A stretch of 22,784 bases of DNA from JAYXXU01 sp037969155 (GTDB lineage Bacteria; Pseudomonadota; Gammaproteobacteria; Pseudomonadales; Moraxellaceae), in the NCBI GenBank assembly GCA_037969155.1, contig JBBKWW010000038.1:1-22784 (forward strand), given 5' to 3'. The notes beneath the pieces were generated by a model, which worked only from the letters and a program-made list of their open reading frames with translations, did not search any database and was not told the origin of the DNA. This document shows, in pieces, positions 1-6,479 of this stretch (its first letter is position 1; every line of letters starts with the position of its first letter). The position numbers and the translations under genes are program-made.

Positions 1-68
1 ACCGTGCGCATCGGATCTATGCCGGTACCAATGAGATTATGAAAGAGTTGATTGCTCGCAGTTTGTAA
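1..68 (+). CDS. Acyl-CoA dehydrogenase, C-terminal end (partial)
   Basis: Only the last 21 codons are in the window, read in the frame starting at base 3 and ending in TAA at 66-68. They encode RIYAGTNEIMKELIARSL and a few residues before it. This is the characteristic C-terminus of flavin acyl-CoA dehydrogenases, where the conserved (Y)GGTNEI segment contributes to the flavin and dimer interface. The enzyme family oxidises acyl-CoA to trans-2-enoyl-CoA and passes electrons to ETF. Substrate chain length cannot be told from this fragment. A strong terminator follows 23 bases after the stop, so the gene ends its transcription unit. Confidence 0.85.
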   Translation, partial: RAHRIYAGTNEIMKELIARSL

Positions 69-90
69 CTGACTCATAGAGAGAATTCTG

Positions 91-127
91 CAAAAACAGC
101 TCGTTGTGGGCTGTTTTTGTGTTTTTA
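91..127 (+). terminator. Rho-independent terminator after acyl-CoA dehydrogenase
   Basis: A perfect 10-bp stem (caaaaacagc at 91-100 with gctgtttttg at 110-119) closes a 9-nt loop and runs into a T-rich tract to about 127. Position directly after the acyl-CoA dehydrogenase stop fits its 3' end. The A/T-rich outer stem could also work weakly in the opposite direction. Confidence 0.85.
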
Positions 128-144
128 GCGATGTAAAAAACGCT

Positions 145-173
145 TTGCCTGTGGGGGATTTGGCTGGTATAAC
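145..173 (+). promoter_or_regulatory. Sigma70-like promoter for the 228-794 gene
   Basis: TTGCCT at 145-150 and TATAAC at 168-173 are separated by exactly 17 bases. Transcription would start near 180, downstream of a possible TTG start at 174. This supports translation from the ATG at 228. Confidence 0.5.
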
Positions 174-227
174 TTGGCTAAGGGGCACAGAATTTATCTT
201 TTTTTTGGGAAATTTTTAGGAATCAAT

Positions 228-794
228 ATGAATAACAGTGTTATAGAATGGAAAGCGGTGGATGGAATTATTGACTCCGACATCTTTGCATCTCAAAAAA
301 TAAAAATCCTTTGGATACTTAGAGAACCTAACGGCAGCAATTTCGACTACATGAAGTATTTGAAAAACCCAACTGTCTACAATAAATGGAAGGCATCTTT
401 TGGTTTAGTCGTGCAAGCGAGCTACGCCATTCTTCAGGAGGAAGATGAGCAAAAACCAGCTCCAAGTCCATCTAAGATTGTTTATGAAATAATGCCCAAA
501 ATAGCGATTATTAATATCAAAAAAACAGGTGGAAAGGCCACTGTCAATGCTGACGAATTATTAGCATACTCCGTGGCGCATCAGGCAGAAATCGAGGCGC
601 AGATTGTTGACATATGCCCCGATTTAGTAGTTCTTGCAGGTACAAAAAAATATGTTGCATCCAGCACGATAAAAAATATTGTAGAAAAGCTGAACAAGCC
701 AGTTAAATTTATTTCATCATACCATCCTAATCAAAAGAAAATAACGCACAAAGCATACATAGAAAAGATATTATATGACTTTCATAAACAATAG
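228..794 (+). CDS. Uracil-DNA-glycosylase-superfamily-like protein, AT-rich orphan
   Basis: This is a 188-residue protein that I do not recognise as a named gene. The ATG at 228 has an AGGA 8 bases upstream and lies behind a good promoter; the longer reading from TTG at 174 would begin at or before the predicted transcript start. The pattern resembles the uracil-DNA glycosylase fold: an early strand and loop ILWILREPNG, a central strand IAIINIKKTGG, then CPDLVVLAG, and a late FISSYHPNQ in the place of the usual HPS loop. The usual catalytic Asp or Asn cannot be assigned with confidence. No signal peptide or membrane segment is seen. The gene is visibly richer in A and T than its neighbours and stands alone between a terminator and a convergent toxin-antitoxin pair, which suggests horizontal acquisition. 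It could be a DNA-repair or defence-related glycosylase, or a non-enzymatic relative. Confidence 0.6.
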   Translation: MNNSVIEWKAVDGIIDSDIFASQKIKILWILREPNGSNFDYMKYLKNPTVYNKWKASFGLVVQASYAILQEEDEQKPAPSPSKIVYEIMPKIAIINIKKTGGKATVNADELLAYSVAHQAEIEAQIVDICPDLVVLAGTKKYVASSTIKNIVEKLNKPVKFISSYHPNQKKITHKAYIEKILYDFHKQ

Positions 795-899
795 CTTGTC
801 GCTAAAAAAACTACATTTTGCATCAAGCAACCAGCCGCTTACGGGATGGTCTTTTGATGACTCCAAGGCCAGTCTCAACTTCTGACTTTGCTTTGGGGA

Positions 900-1391
900 T
901 CACCCAAGACACCGAATATCCGCCACCGTCATAAACAACTTATGCGCATCATCAGCAAAGGCTGTAAACCCATATTTTTCATAAAATGGCTTCGCGCCGT
1001 CTTTGGCATCCACCACCACCAGCGGAAAGCCCACCATATCACTGGCCTTTAACAACTTCTTCAACGCATCCACCAACAACCACTCACCCAGTTTTTGCCC
1101 CTGATAGCGTCGATCCACCGCCAACCGTGCAATTAACCCCGCCGAAGTCGCGGATTGGTGTTTTTTCTGCAAGGCGACCGGCAACGCCGACACATCCAAC
1201 AGCGTCATGGTCAGCGTATAAAACCCCATCATCTGCTGCGGGTGATCGGCATCCTCCAGCACAAAGGTACGAGTATTGTCTTTTTTGGCTTGCTGACTCG
1301 CCATCAGCTTTAAATAATGATTCAGCGGCTCAATTCCACAATCAAACCGCTGTCGATCATGCGTCGATTTATCCAGTAAGACTGTATGCAT
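900..1391 (-). CDS. tacT: GNAT-family toxin of a TacAT-type toxin-antitoxin system
   Basis: The 163-residue protein is an N-acetyltransferase of the TacT/AtaT/ItaT class. Known members acetylate the amino group of aminoacyl-tRNA and so block translation. The start shows the family signature FDCGIEPLNHYLK (residues 16-28). Acetyl-CoA motif A is RYQGQKLG at 95-102. FYEKYGF at 136-142 contains Tyr140, the position of the catalytic tyrosine in Salmonella TacT. The length equals the family norm. It starts two bases after the stop of the ribbon-helix-helix antitoxin, so the two are one operon with antitoxin first. The exact tRNA target cannot be read from sequence. The symbol is given by family likeness. 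Confidence 0.9.
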   Translation of the reverse strand: MHTVLLDKSTHDRQRFDCGIEPLNHYLKLMASQQAKKDNTRTFVLEDADHPQQMMGFYTLTMTLLDVSALPVALQKKHQSATSAGLIARLAVDRRYQGQKLGEWLLVDALKKLLKASDMVGFPLVVVDAKDGAKPFYEKYGFTAFADDAHKLFMTVADIRCLG

Positions 1392-1393
1392 GC

Positions 1394-1687
1394 TCAGTTT
1401 TGCTCATCTTTTTGTGCAGTGTTTACGGTATCGTAACGCGAAAAAGCAGCCTGTAACTTCGGATGCGGACGTGCAGGACGATCCAATGCCGCCACCAGTG
1501 CGCCAGCATCACGCGCCGACAACTGCAACACCTGCTCACGCTCAATAATCAGCTTGGCTTTTTCAATCGCACTATTCAGCACAAATGAATTAATACTAGA
1601 AATGCCTGAGAGTGCTGCCGCTTTGGTCAATAAGTCCTGCACATCTAGATCAATACGCGCTGTGATACGCGGTAGGCTCGTCGCCAT
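1394..1687 (-). CDS. tacA: Ribbon-helix-helix (DUF1778) antitoxin of the GNAT toxin
   Basis: This 97-residue antitoxin has an N-terminal ribbon-helix-helix DNA-binding part, with strand RITARID at residues 7-13 followed by two helices to about residue 45. The C-terminal tail carries the DUF1778-type segment ALVAALDRPARPHPKLQAAF that in TacA relatives wraps around and neutralises the acetyltransferase. An upstream in-frame ATG at 1697-1699 exists, but its GGAGG is itself the ribosome-binding site for the ATG at 1685-1687, so the shorter start is chosen. The gene precedes the toxin by two bases. Such antitoxins usually repress their own promoter; a perfect palindrome lies just upstream. Confidence 0.9.
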   Translation of the reverse strand: MATSLPRITARIDLDVQDLLTKAAALSGISSINSFVLNSAIEKAKLIIEREQVLQLSARDAGALVAALDRPARPHPKLQAAFSRYDTVNTAQKDEQN

Positions 1688-1710
1688 ACTAGCCTCCATC
1701 TTTCAACCAA

Positions 1711-1727
1711 TGTGCCAAAATGGCACA
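1711..1727. promoter_or_regulatory. Operator palindrome of the GNAT/RHH toxin-antitoxin operon
   Basis: TGTGCCA at 1711-1717 and TGGCACA at 1721-1727 form a perfect 7+7 inverted repeat around AAA. It lies between the -10 box and the antitoxin start, at or just after the expected transcription start. This is the right place for autorepression by the ribbon-helix-helix antitoxin, which binds inverted repeats as dimers. Confidence 0.7.
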
Positions 1728-1734
1728 CCGTTAA

Positions 1735-1763
1735 ATGATACGTGAAATGACCACTCGAATCAA
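1735..1763 (-). promoter_or_regulatory. Promoter of the GNAT/RHH toxin-antitoxin operon
   Basis: On the minus strand TTGATT (1758-1763) and TATCAT (1735-1740) are spaced by 17 bases. The predicted start falls near 1728, at the edge of the operator palindrome. A GGAGG ribosome-binding site follows 5 bases before the antitoxin ATG. Confidence 0.65.
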
Positions 1764-1820
1764 CTCAGCCACCGCTAGCGAAAATGATCATCCACAAAAA
1801 CAGATCAAACATCTCCAGCA

Positions 1821-1918
1821 CTACCCCAGCACCCGCTCTGCCACCTGCCACCTGCCAACCCCAATAACTCGCCTCCTCAAACACCGAATAGCCTGATACA
1901 TCTAAACATGTTACCAGT
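1821..1918 (-). pseudogene. Frameshifted remnant of the flavoprotein gene's 3' end
   Basis: The minus strand here repeats the last roughly 32 codons of the FAD oxidoreductase gene that ends at 2695. A 32-base stretch (1859-1890) is identical to 2726-2757, and similarity continues on both sides. The remnant reads LVTCLDVSGYSVFEEASYWG, against LVAHSDLSGYSVFEEASYWG in the intact gene. A tandem 7-base duplication (acctgcc twice, 1843-1856) breaks the frame. Removing one copy restores WGWQVAERVLG and a TAG stop at 1821-1823, matching the intact ending WGWQAAARVLG-TAG. No start or N-terminal part is present. It therefore looks like a dead 3' fragment, not a small gene, and it forms a direct repeat flanking the PIN toxin-antitoxin module. 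Confidence 0.8.
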
Positions 1919-1930
1919 TGTATCAGCCGA

Positions 1931-2347
1931 CTAAACAGCAGCGAATGGATTAAATACCTCAAAACCCAGTGCATTAAAATCAGATACGTTTCTGGTGACC
2001 ACTGTCAATCCATGTACCCGTGCAGTGGCTGCGATCATCGCATCTTCATATAACGTGTTAGATTTCCGGTGCATCAGTCGCGCCCAAGCCCTAAAAACCA
2101 CCGCATCCATCGGCAAGATATTATATGCGCCAGCGACCAAATCCAGCCAAGATTCCAACTCCTGTGCTTTGACAGAGTCCTGTTCTCGAGTCAGCTCAAT
2201 ACCCGCCTGTATTTCACCAATTGTCACCGCAGACAAGTGTAATTGAGCATCATCAACCGACTGCAACCAAGCCACTACGCCACCATGTGGGCGCGGCTTG
2301 CGAAGCTCAGAAACCACATTAGTATCCAATAAATATAAACCGCTCAC
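1931..2347 (-). CDS. vapC: PIN-domain RNase toxin (VapC/FitB family)
   Basis: The 138-residue protein is a PIN-fold nuclease of the VapC/FitB type. The acidic metal-binding set is visible: Asp8 in YLLDTN, Glu45 in TIGEIQAG, Asp102 in YEDAMIAATA and Asp123 in TRNVSDF. VapC toxins cleave tRNA or rRNA with Mg2+ or Mn2+. The GTG start at 2345-2347 is chosen because it overlaps the antitoxin stop as GTGA and places the conserved LLDTN at the usual N-terminal position; a longer reading would run back through the antitoxin. The antitoxin is Phd/YefM-like, a common partner for PIN toxins. The target RNA is unknown. Confidence 0.92.
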   Translation of the reverse strand: MSGLYLLDTNVVSELRKPRPHGGVVAWLQSVDDAQLHLSAVTIGEIQAGIELTREQDSVKAQELESWLDLVAGAYNILPMDAVVFRAWARLMHRKSNTLYEDAMIAATARVHGLTVVTRNVSDFNALGFEVFNPFAAV

Positions 2348-2601
2348 AGCAGTGGCTCTACTGTACGCCGTTTTGCTTGACCTCGTTCTGGCACAACCAA
2401 ATCCGCACGCGCTTGGTCGCAAAGTAGCAGCTGCTTTAAGGAAGGACGGGCGGCCGACTGTAAGCGTCGCCACTCTTGCACCGGCACTAACACGGCAGCT
2501 TCTGCACCGCGACGCGTCACCATCTGCGGGCCATCGACCAAGCAGGCATCCAAAAACTCACTAAACCGCGCTTTCGCATCTTGTACAGGCCATGTGTGCA
2601 T
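2344..2601 (-). CDS. Phd/YefM-like antitoxin of the PIN toxin
   Basis: The 85-residue antitoxin begins MHTWPVQDAKARFSEFLDAC and continues with PQMVTRRGAEAAVLVPVQEW, the classical Phd/YefM N-terminal DNA-binding domain (an aligned strand-helix-helix-strand). The C-terminal third is basic and presumably disordered until it wraps the toxin. A GGTGA ribosome-binding site lies 6 bases before the ATG. The stop codon overlaps the toxin's GTG start, giving translational coupling with antitoxin first. The protein probably represses its own promoter, possibly through the inverted repeats just upstream. Confidence 0.9.
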   Translation of the reverse strand: MHTWPVQDAKARFSEFLDACLVDGPQMVTRRGAEAAVLVPVQEWRRLQSAARPSLKQLLLCDQARADLVVPERGQAKRRTVEPLL

Positions 2602-2613
2602 CGCATATCACCA

Positions 2614-2641
2614 ATCAGACTAGTTATCTGACCAGTCTGAT
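2614..2641. promoter_or_regulatory. Inverted-repeat operator upstream of the Phd/PIN module
   Basis: ATCAGACT at 2614-2621 is the exact reverse complement of AGTCTGAT at 2634-2641. A second, overlapping pair (TCAGA 2615-2619, TCTGA 2627-2631) shares the left arm. The site ends 13 bases before the antitoxin start, as expected for autorepression. A perfect minus-strand TTGACA lies upstream at 2657-2662, but no equally good -10 at 16-18 bases is visible, so the promoter itself is not assigned. Confidence 0.5.
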
Positions 2642-2675
2642 AATCATAGTTCTATTTGTCAACTCTGTGATGTTA

Positions 2676-2701
2676 AGAAATAGCGGGTTAAAATCTAACC
2701 C
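2676..2701 (-). terminator. Weak terminator candidate at the end of the flavoprotein gene
   Basis: On the minus strand GGGTTA (2696-2701) pairs with TAACCC (2685-2690) around a 5-base loop; the TAG stop lies inside the hairpin. The following GCTATTTCTTAA is only moderately T-rich, so this is a weak call. The pseudogene copy at 1821 lacks the second arm. Confidence 0.35.
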
Positions 2702-4308
2702 AACACCCGCGCCGCCGCCTGCCAGCCCCAATAACTCGCCTCCTCAAACACCGAATAACCCGACAAATCCGAATGCGCGACCAGCACCGCGCCTTGCTTC
2801 TGTTGCAGATCCTGTAACAAGCGATTTTGCCGAAAGCCGACACTCGGCGCACTCATGGCGTGACCACGTACACATAGCTCGACCCCTGCCACGCATGACC
2901 ACAAATGCGTGCCATAAGCCGCAAATAAATCCTGTAACACCAGATCCAGCATCTCTGGCACAGAAGCGGTTTTTAGCCACAGCCGACCCGCTTCAGGTGA
3001 GCGATTCGCCAAAGCGTGATAACAGGTCAATACCGTTTGTAAGGGTCGCGTCTGCCCAAAGCGCTGGTGCGTGGCATTCACAAAACCCAAGGACTGACTG
3101 CCATAAATGAGGTTTTCCCACGCCATCGGCTCGCCATCGCGCTCAGGTAACACCCCATCAATCCAGACATTCGCCACTAACCACGGATGTTGCGGCAACA
3201 GTCGATCACTGCCCTGATGTGCATTAAATAAATCCGACCACACATATTGCAACGCATGCAATGGCATCGCCGCAATTACCCGCCGCGCTTGGATTTGAGT
3301 CACTTGGCCAGCCTGATCCATTGCCAATACTTGCGCCCCATTGGCCGACTCGCGCAACTGAATGGCGGTCAGTGGCAAGCTTGGCGTTTGGCATTGCTGA
3401 TACATCTGAGTGGTGAGGGCATTCAAGCCACCGCCCCACGTCAGCAGCGAGGTTTGATCCTGTGTTTCATCTTCATGTAGCCGACTGGCAAAATAATGCA
3501 GCCCCGCCCATGCCGACACTCGCGCCAACCCTGCGCCATAATCATCACGACAACAGTAGTCCAGATACCACAGCAACTCAGTGGCATCATAGCCTTGCTG
3601 AGTCAACCAAGCCGCAAAAGTCAGCTGATCCAAGGCTTGCCACGCCGCATCCTGCGATGACAACACCACAGGAATCGCAAACAATAAATGACCATCTGCG
3701 CCGCGTTGACCCTTTAAGCCATCAGTCCATTGAAAAAACCGCGCCACCTGTTCAGCAGCGATTGAACCAACAGGGAGCGGTGGCAATACGCCATCATGCC
3801 ACCGCCCCTCGGCATACACCCGCTCAGCCGCTGCATGTACCACCACACGCTCATCATACGAATCCGCACGGCCTAACGCTGTGCCTTGCAAAACCCCTGT
3901 GGCGCGTAGAATCTCAGCAACATGGCCACTTTCTGCGGTCGGAAATGGCAAATAATGTGCGCCACGCGGATAGCTGATACCCGACCACTGCCCCGCGCTG
4001 GCATTGCCCATCCACTCCGTGCCGCTCAGCATCAGCACATCGGTATGACCTTGCTGCTGTAAACGCCACGCCGCAGTTAATCCCGCCACACCACTGCCTA
4101 AAATCAAAGTATCGACGGTGCGGTTAGCGTGTGCGGTGGGCATCGCGCGTAGATCACGCAGGCGATGCCCCATCTGTTGCCCAGTATCGACGAGCTTGAC
4201 GGGTAACCACGGTGGAATCATCGTCCAAGACGGCCATGTACAACCCGCCATCAACTGACTCGCCGCCATAAACCCCGTCGCACGGCCTAAAAATTGCCGA
4301 CGATTCAC
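2695..4308 (-). CDS. Tat-exported FAD-dependent oxidoreductase (flavin amine oxidase-like)
   Basis: The 537-residue flavoprotein starts MNRRQFLGRATGF, a twin-arginine signal, with a possible but imperfect lipobox ending at Cys23 (LMAGC). The Rossmann-type FAD site TLILGSGVAGLTAAW starts near residue 67. The C-terminal SDLSGYSVFEEASYWGWQAA resembles the second FAD-contacting segment of amine-oxidase and phytoene-desaturase relatives. Twin-arginine export fits a protein that folds around its cofactor before crossing the membrane. I chose GTG at 4306-4308, overlapping the upstream stop by one base (TAGTG) with GGGAG before it; TTG at 4327-4329 is an alternative adding 7 residues. The substrate is unknown; coupling to a spermidine-synthase-like gene suggests an amine. 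Its 3' end is duplicated as a dead fragment at 1821-1918. Confidence 0.85.
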   Translation of the reverse strand: MNRRQFLGRATGFMAASQLMAGCTWPSWTMIPPWLPVKLVDTGQQMGHRLRDLRAMPTAHANRTVDTLILGSGVAGLTAAWRLQQQGHTDVLMLSGTEWMGNASAGQWSGISYPRGAHYLPFPTAESGHVAEILRATGVLQGTALGRADSYDERVVVHAAAERVYAEGRWHDGVLPPLPVGSIAAEQVARFFQWTDGLKGQRGADGHLLFAIPVVLSSQDAAWQALDQLTFAAWLTQQGYDATELLWYLDYCCRDDYGAGLARVSAWAGLHYFASRLHEDETQDQTSLLTWGGGLNALTTQMYQQCQTPSLPLTAIQLRESANGAQVLAMDQAGQVTQIQARRVIAAMPLHALQYVWSDLFNAHQGSDRLLPQHPWLVANVWIDGVLPERDGEPMAWENLIYGSQSLGFVNATHQRFGQTRPLQTVLTCYHALANRSPEAGRLWLKTASVPEMLDLVLQDLFAAYGTHLWSCVAGVELCVRGHAMSAPSVGFRQNRLLQDLQQKQGAVLVAHSDLSGYSVFEEASYWGWQAAARVLG

Positions 4309-5852
4309 TAGCGGTTCACTCCCGCCCAATCTTGGATAAAATACTGGACTAATTTTTGATTATTTAAATCGTTCGCTTGTACCGCGACTCGCTGCATATC
4401 TTTCGGAAAATAAAACATCTGCGCCGTCGTTATCGCATCTAAAAAACGCATTGGCAGCGGATACTGACTCGGCACCTTAAAATCAGCCTGTTGGCTGGCA
4501 ATCACAAACCCCCACTCGCCAAACGACGGCACCAGCGCATGATACGGCGTGGTGTGTAGTCCGGCTTTTTGCAGTGTCGCCACGACCGACCAAAACGCAC
4601 GTGGCGCATACATCGGCGAGGTCGATTGCACCACCATGCGCCCATGTGGCTGCAAATGCTGCCGCATCAAGCGATAGATCGGTGTGGAGTACAGCTTACC
4701 CAAACCAAAATTCGATGGATCAGGAAAATCCACAATCATGACATCATATTTTTCTGAATGCTGCTGCAACCACTGCGCCGCATCTTGATTCACCACGGTC
4801 ACGCGTGGATCAGCAAACGCATGTTGGTTGAGTGTGATTAAATCCGGATTGGTCGAAAAAATCTGCGTCATCGCGGGATCCAAATCCACCAAGGTCACCG
4901 CCTTCACATCGGCATAACGCAGCACCTCACGTAACGCCAACCCATCACCCCCACCTAGAATCAGCACTCGACTCGCAGTGGGGCGATCTTGTAGCACGGG
5001 ATGTACCAACGCCTCGTGATAGCGATACTCATCACGACTGGAAAACTGTAAATTACCATTGATATATAAGCGTAAATCACCATGCCAGCGAGTCAGGATC
5101 AAACGCTGATACGGCGTGGTTTTGGCATAAATAATCGGATCACCAAACAATTGATTTTCTGACCAACTGACCAACCGATCCGCGAAAGCAAAACCCGCCA
5201 ACAACAGCAACAACACGCCCAGCGTACGCCGCAATAACTGCTGATAGCTGTCCTGTAACTCTTGCCGAAAGCGCCACACCGTCCAGCACGCCACGCCGAC
5301 ATTACAGAGCCCAAACAGTAACGCGGTACGCGCCAGACCCAACATCGGAGCCAGCACCAGCGGGAACAGCAGCGATACCGCCAACGCCCCCATATAATCG
5401 AAAGTCAGTACCCGACTAATCAACGCGTTAAATTCAGCCTTGCGCTGGTTCAGCACCCGCATCACCAGTGGCACTTCCATACCGACCAGTATCCCAATCA
5501 GCATCACCATCGCATACAACAACGGGCGAAACGGCGCAGAAACCCCTGCAAAAATCACAAATAAAAATGTCGCAGATAAGCCGCCAATCAAGCCGACCAG
5601 TAACTCAATCTCAATAAACCGCTTCAGCACCTGATCTTCAGGCACATATTGCGACAAATGCGAGCCAATGCCCATCGCAAACAGATACGCGCCAATGATG
5701 GTCGAAAACTGTAAAATGGAATCACCGAGTAAGTAACTGGCCAGTGCAGCATTCACCAGTTCATAGGCCAGACCACACGACGCAACCACAAACACCGAAA
5801 TAATCAGCGCATGGTCGATAGCAGGTGAAGATTCGGTGCTGTGCTTTGGCAT
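4308..5852 (-). CDS. Membrane-anchored spermidine synthase-like aminopropyltransferase
   Basis: This protein of about 514 residues fuses an N-terminal membrane part (about seven hydrophobic segments within residues 15-225) to a spermidine-synthase domain (about 240-490). The catalytic part shows YHEALVHP (278-285), the nucleotide-binding loop GGGDG (300-304), an acidic LVDLDP (321-326) and DFPDP (375-379), which holds the family's catalytic aspartate. SpeE enzymes transfer the aminopropyl group of decarboxylated AdoMet to putrescine; membrane-fused homologues may use other acceptors. Start: ATG at 5850-5852 has GGTGAG about 7 bases upstream. GTG at 5862-5864 is an alternative with no clear ribosome-binding site. 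The gene overlaps the flavoprotein by one base and follows the PepSY gene closely. No AdoMet decarboxylase gene is in view. Confidence 0.9.
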   Translation of the reverse strand: MPKHSTESSPAIDHALIISVFVVASCGLAYELVNAALASYLLGDSILQFSTIIGAYLFAMGIGSHLSQYVPEDQVLKRFIEIELLVGLIGGLSATFLFVIFAGVSAPFRPLLYAMVMLIGILVGMEVPLVMRVLNQRKAEFNALISRVLTFDYMGALAVSLLFPLVLAPMLGLARTALLFGLCNVGVACWTVWRFRQELQDSYQQLLRRTLGVLLLLLAGFAFADRLVSWSENQLFGDPIIYAKTTPYQRLILTRWHGDLRLYINGNLQFSSRDEYRYHEALVHPVLQDRPTASRVLILGGGDGLALREVLRYADVKAVTLVDLDPAMTQIFSTNPDLITLNQHAFADPRVTVVNQDAAQWLQQHSEKYDVMIVDFPDPSNFGLGKLYSTPIYRLMRQHLQPHGRMVVQSTSPMYAPRAFWSVVATLQKAGLHTTPYHALVPSFGEWGFVIASQQADFKVPSQYPLPMRFLDAITTAQMFYFPKDMQRVAVQANDLNNQKLVQYFIQDWAGVNR

Positions 5853-5868
5853 ATCAAGACTCACCGCA

Positions 5869-6426
5869 TCAGCTGAGTAAAACCATCAGCGCAAAAGCCA
5901 GCACACCCGCCCCAATCGTACCCAGTGTCAGCGTGCGCAGCTTGGGCATCTGCAAGGCCATCAGCACACCACTCAATAACAATAGCAGCAATGACAGTGC
6001 CATCAGTGCGGCATAGACTTTAAAGACCACGCCACCCTTTGCTTTGTGTAACTGCACCAAATGGCGATACCATGTGGTGTTTTTAACCGTGAGCGTCGCT
6101 TTCAATGGATCAGCAGTCGGTGCTAATAGCACATCACGATTCGCACCAGTCCATTCTAGCTGATAAGCCCCACCCACCTCTTTCAGACTCTGCTTTCCCG
6201 AAGGCACATCGATCTGACGGATCTGTAACTGTTGTTCGATCATGTTGGCCAGTGCTTGCTGATCAGACGGCAGTGCTGTCACCAAATCCAACTCAATTTT
6301 CTGTACCTGATATTCGCCTTTAACCTCCCATGTATACAGCGCACCTGTCACTAAAAACATGAAGAAAGCGGGCAGCATAAAGGCCGCTAATACGACATGT
6401 AACTTGATTAAAACTGTACGATTCAT
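5869..6426 (-). CDS. PepSY-associated membrane protein
   Basis: The 185-residue protein has a first membrane segment right after the start (LHVVLAAFMLPAFFMFLVTG), a region outside the membrane of about 85 residues resembling a small PepSY-like domain, then HLVQLHKAKGG and two further hydrophobic segments (about 135-158 and 166-184). Such proteins resemble the core of PepSY-TM flavin or iron-reductase-type membrane proteins, but the function of short versions is not known. His9 and the histidines of RHLVQLHKAKG sit near membrane borders and could bind haem; that is only a suggestion. A good AGGTGAAAG ribosome-binding site precedes the ATG. It lies just before the spermidine-synthase-like gene and likely belongs to the same transcript. 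Confidence 0.75.
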   Translation of the reverse strand: MNRTVLIKLHVVLAAFMLPAFFMFLVTGALYTWEVKGEYQVQKIELDLVTALPSDQQALANMIEQQLQIRQIDVPSGKQSLKEVGGAYQLEWTGANRDVLLAPTADPLKATLTVKNTTWYRHLVQLHKAKGGVVFKVYAALMALSLLLLLLSGVLMALQMPKLRTLTLGTIGAGVLAFALMVLLS

Positions 6427-6479
6427 CTTTCACCTGTTTGAGATACCAATATCGTGTTAGCACCAGTATAGTGCATCGC

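Noticed and set aside
174..227. N-terminal extension of the UDG-like protein from TTG at 174
   Set aside because: The predicted transcript start is near 180, and the ATG at 228 has a good ribosome-binding site.
1765..1974. A 69-residue minus-strand open frame with hydrophobic stretches
   Set aside because: It runs out of phase through the end of the PIN toxin gene and across the frameshifted flavoprotein remnant; its only recognisable part is that remnant.
1919..2694. Integron cassette or integrase-driven island carrying the PIN module
   Set aside because: No integrase, attC-like folded site or transposase is visible; only the direct repeat is real, so no mobile-element feature is called.
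2592..3977. Long plus-strand open frames opposite the flavoprotein gene, rich in Pro, Thr and His
   Set aside because: They are antisense shadows of a convincing coding sequence, with low-complexity composition and no ribosome-binding site.
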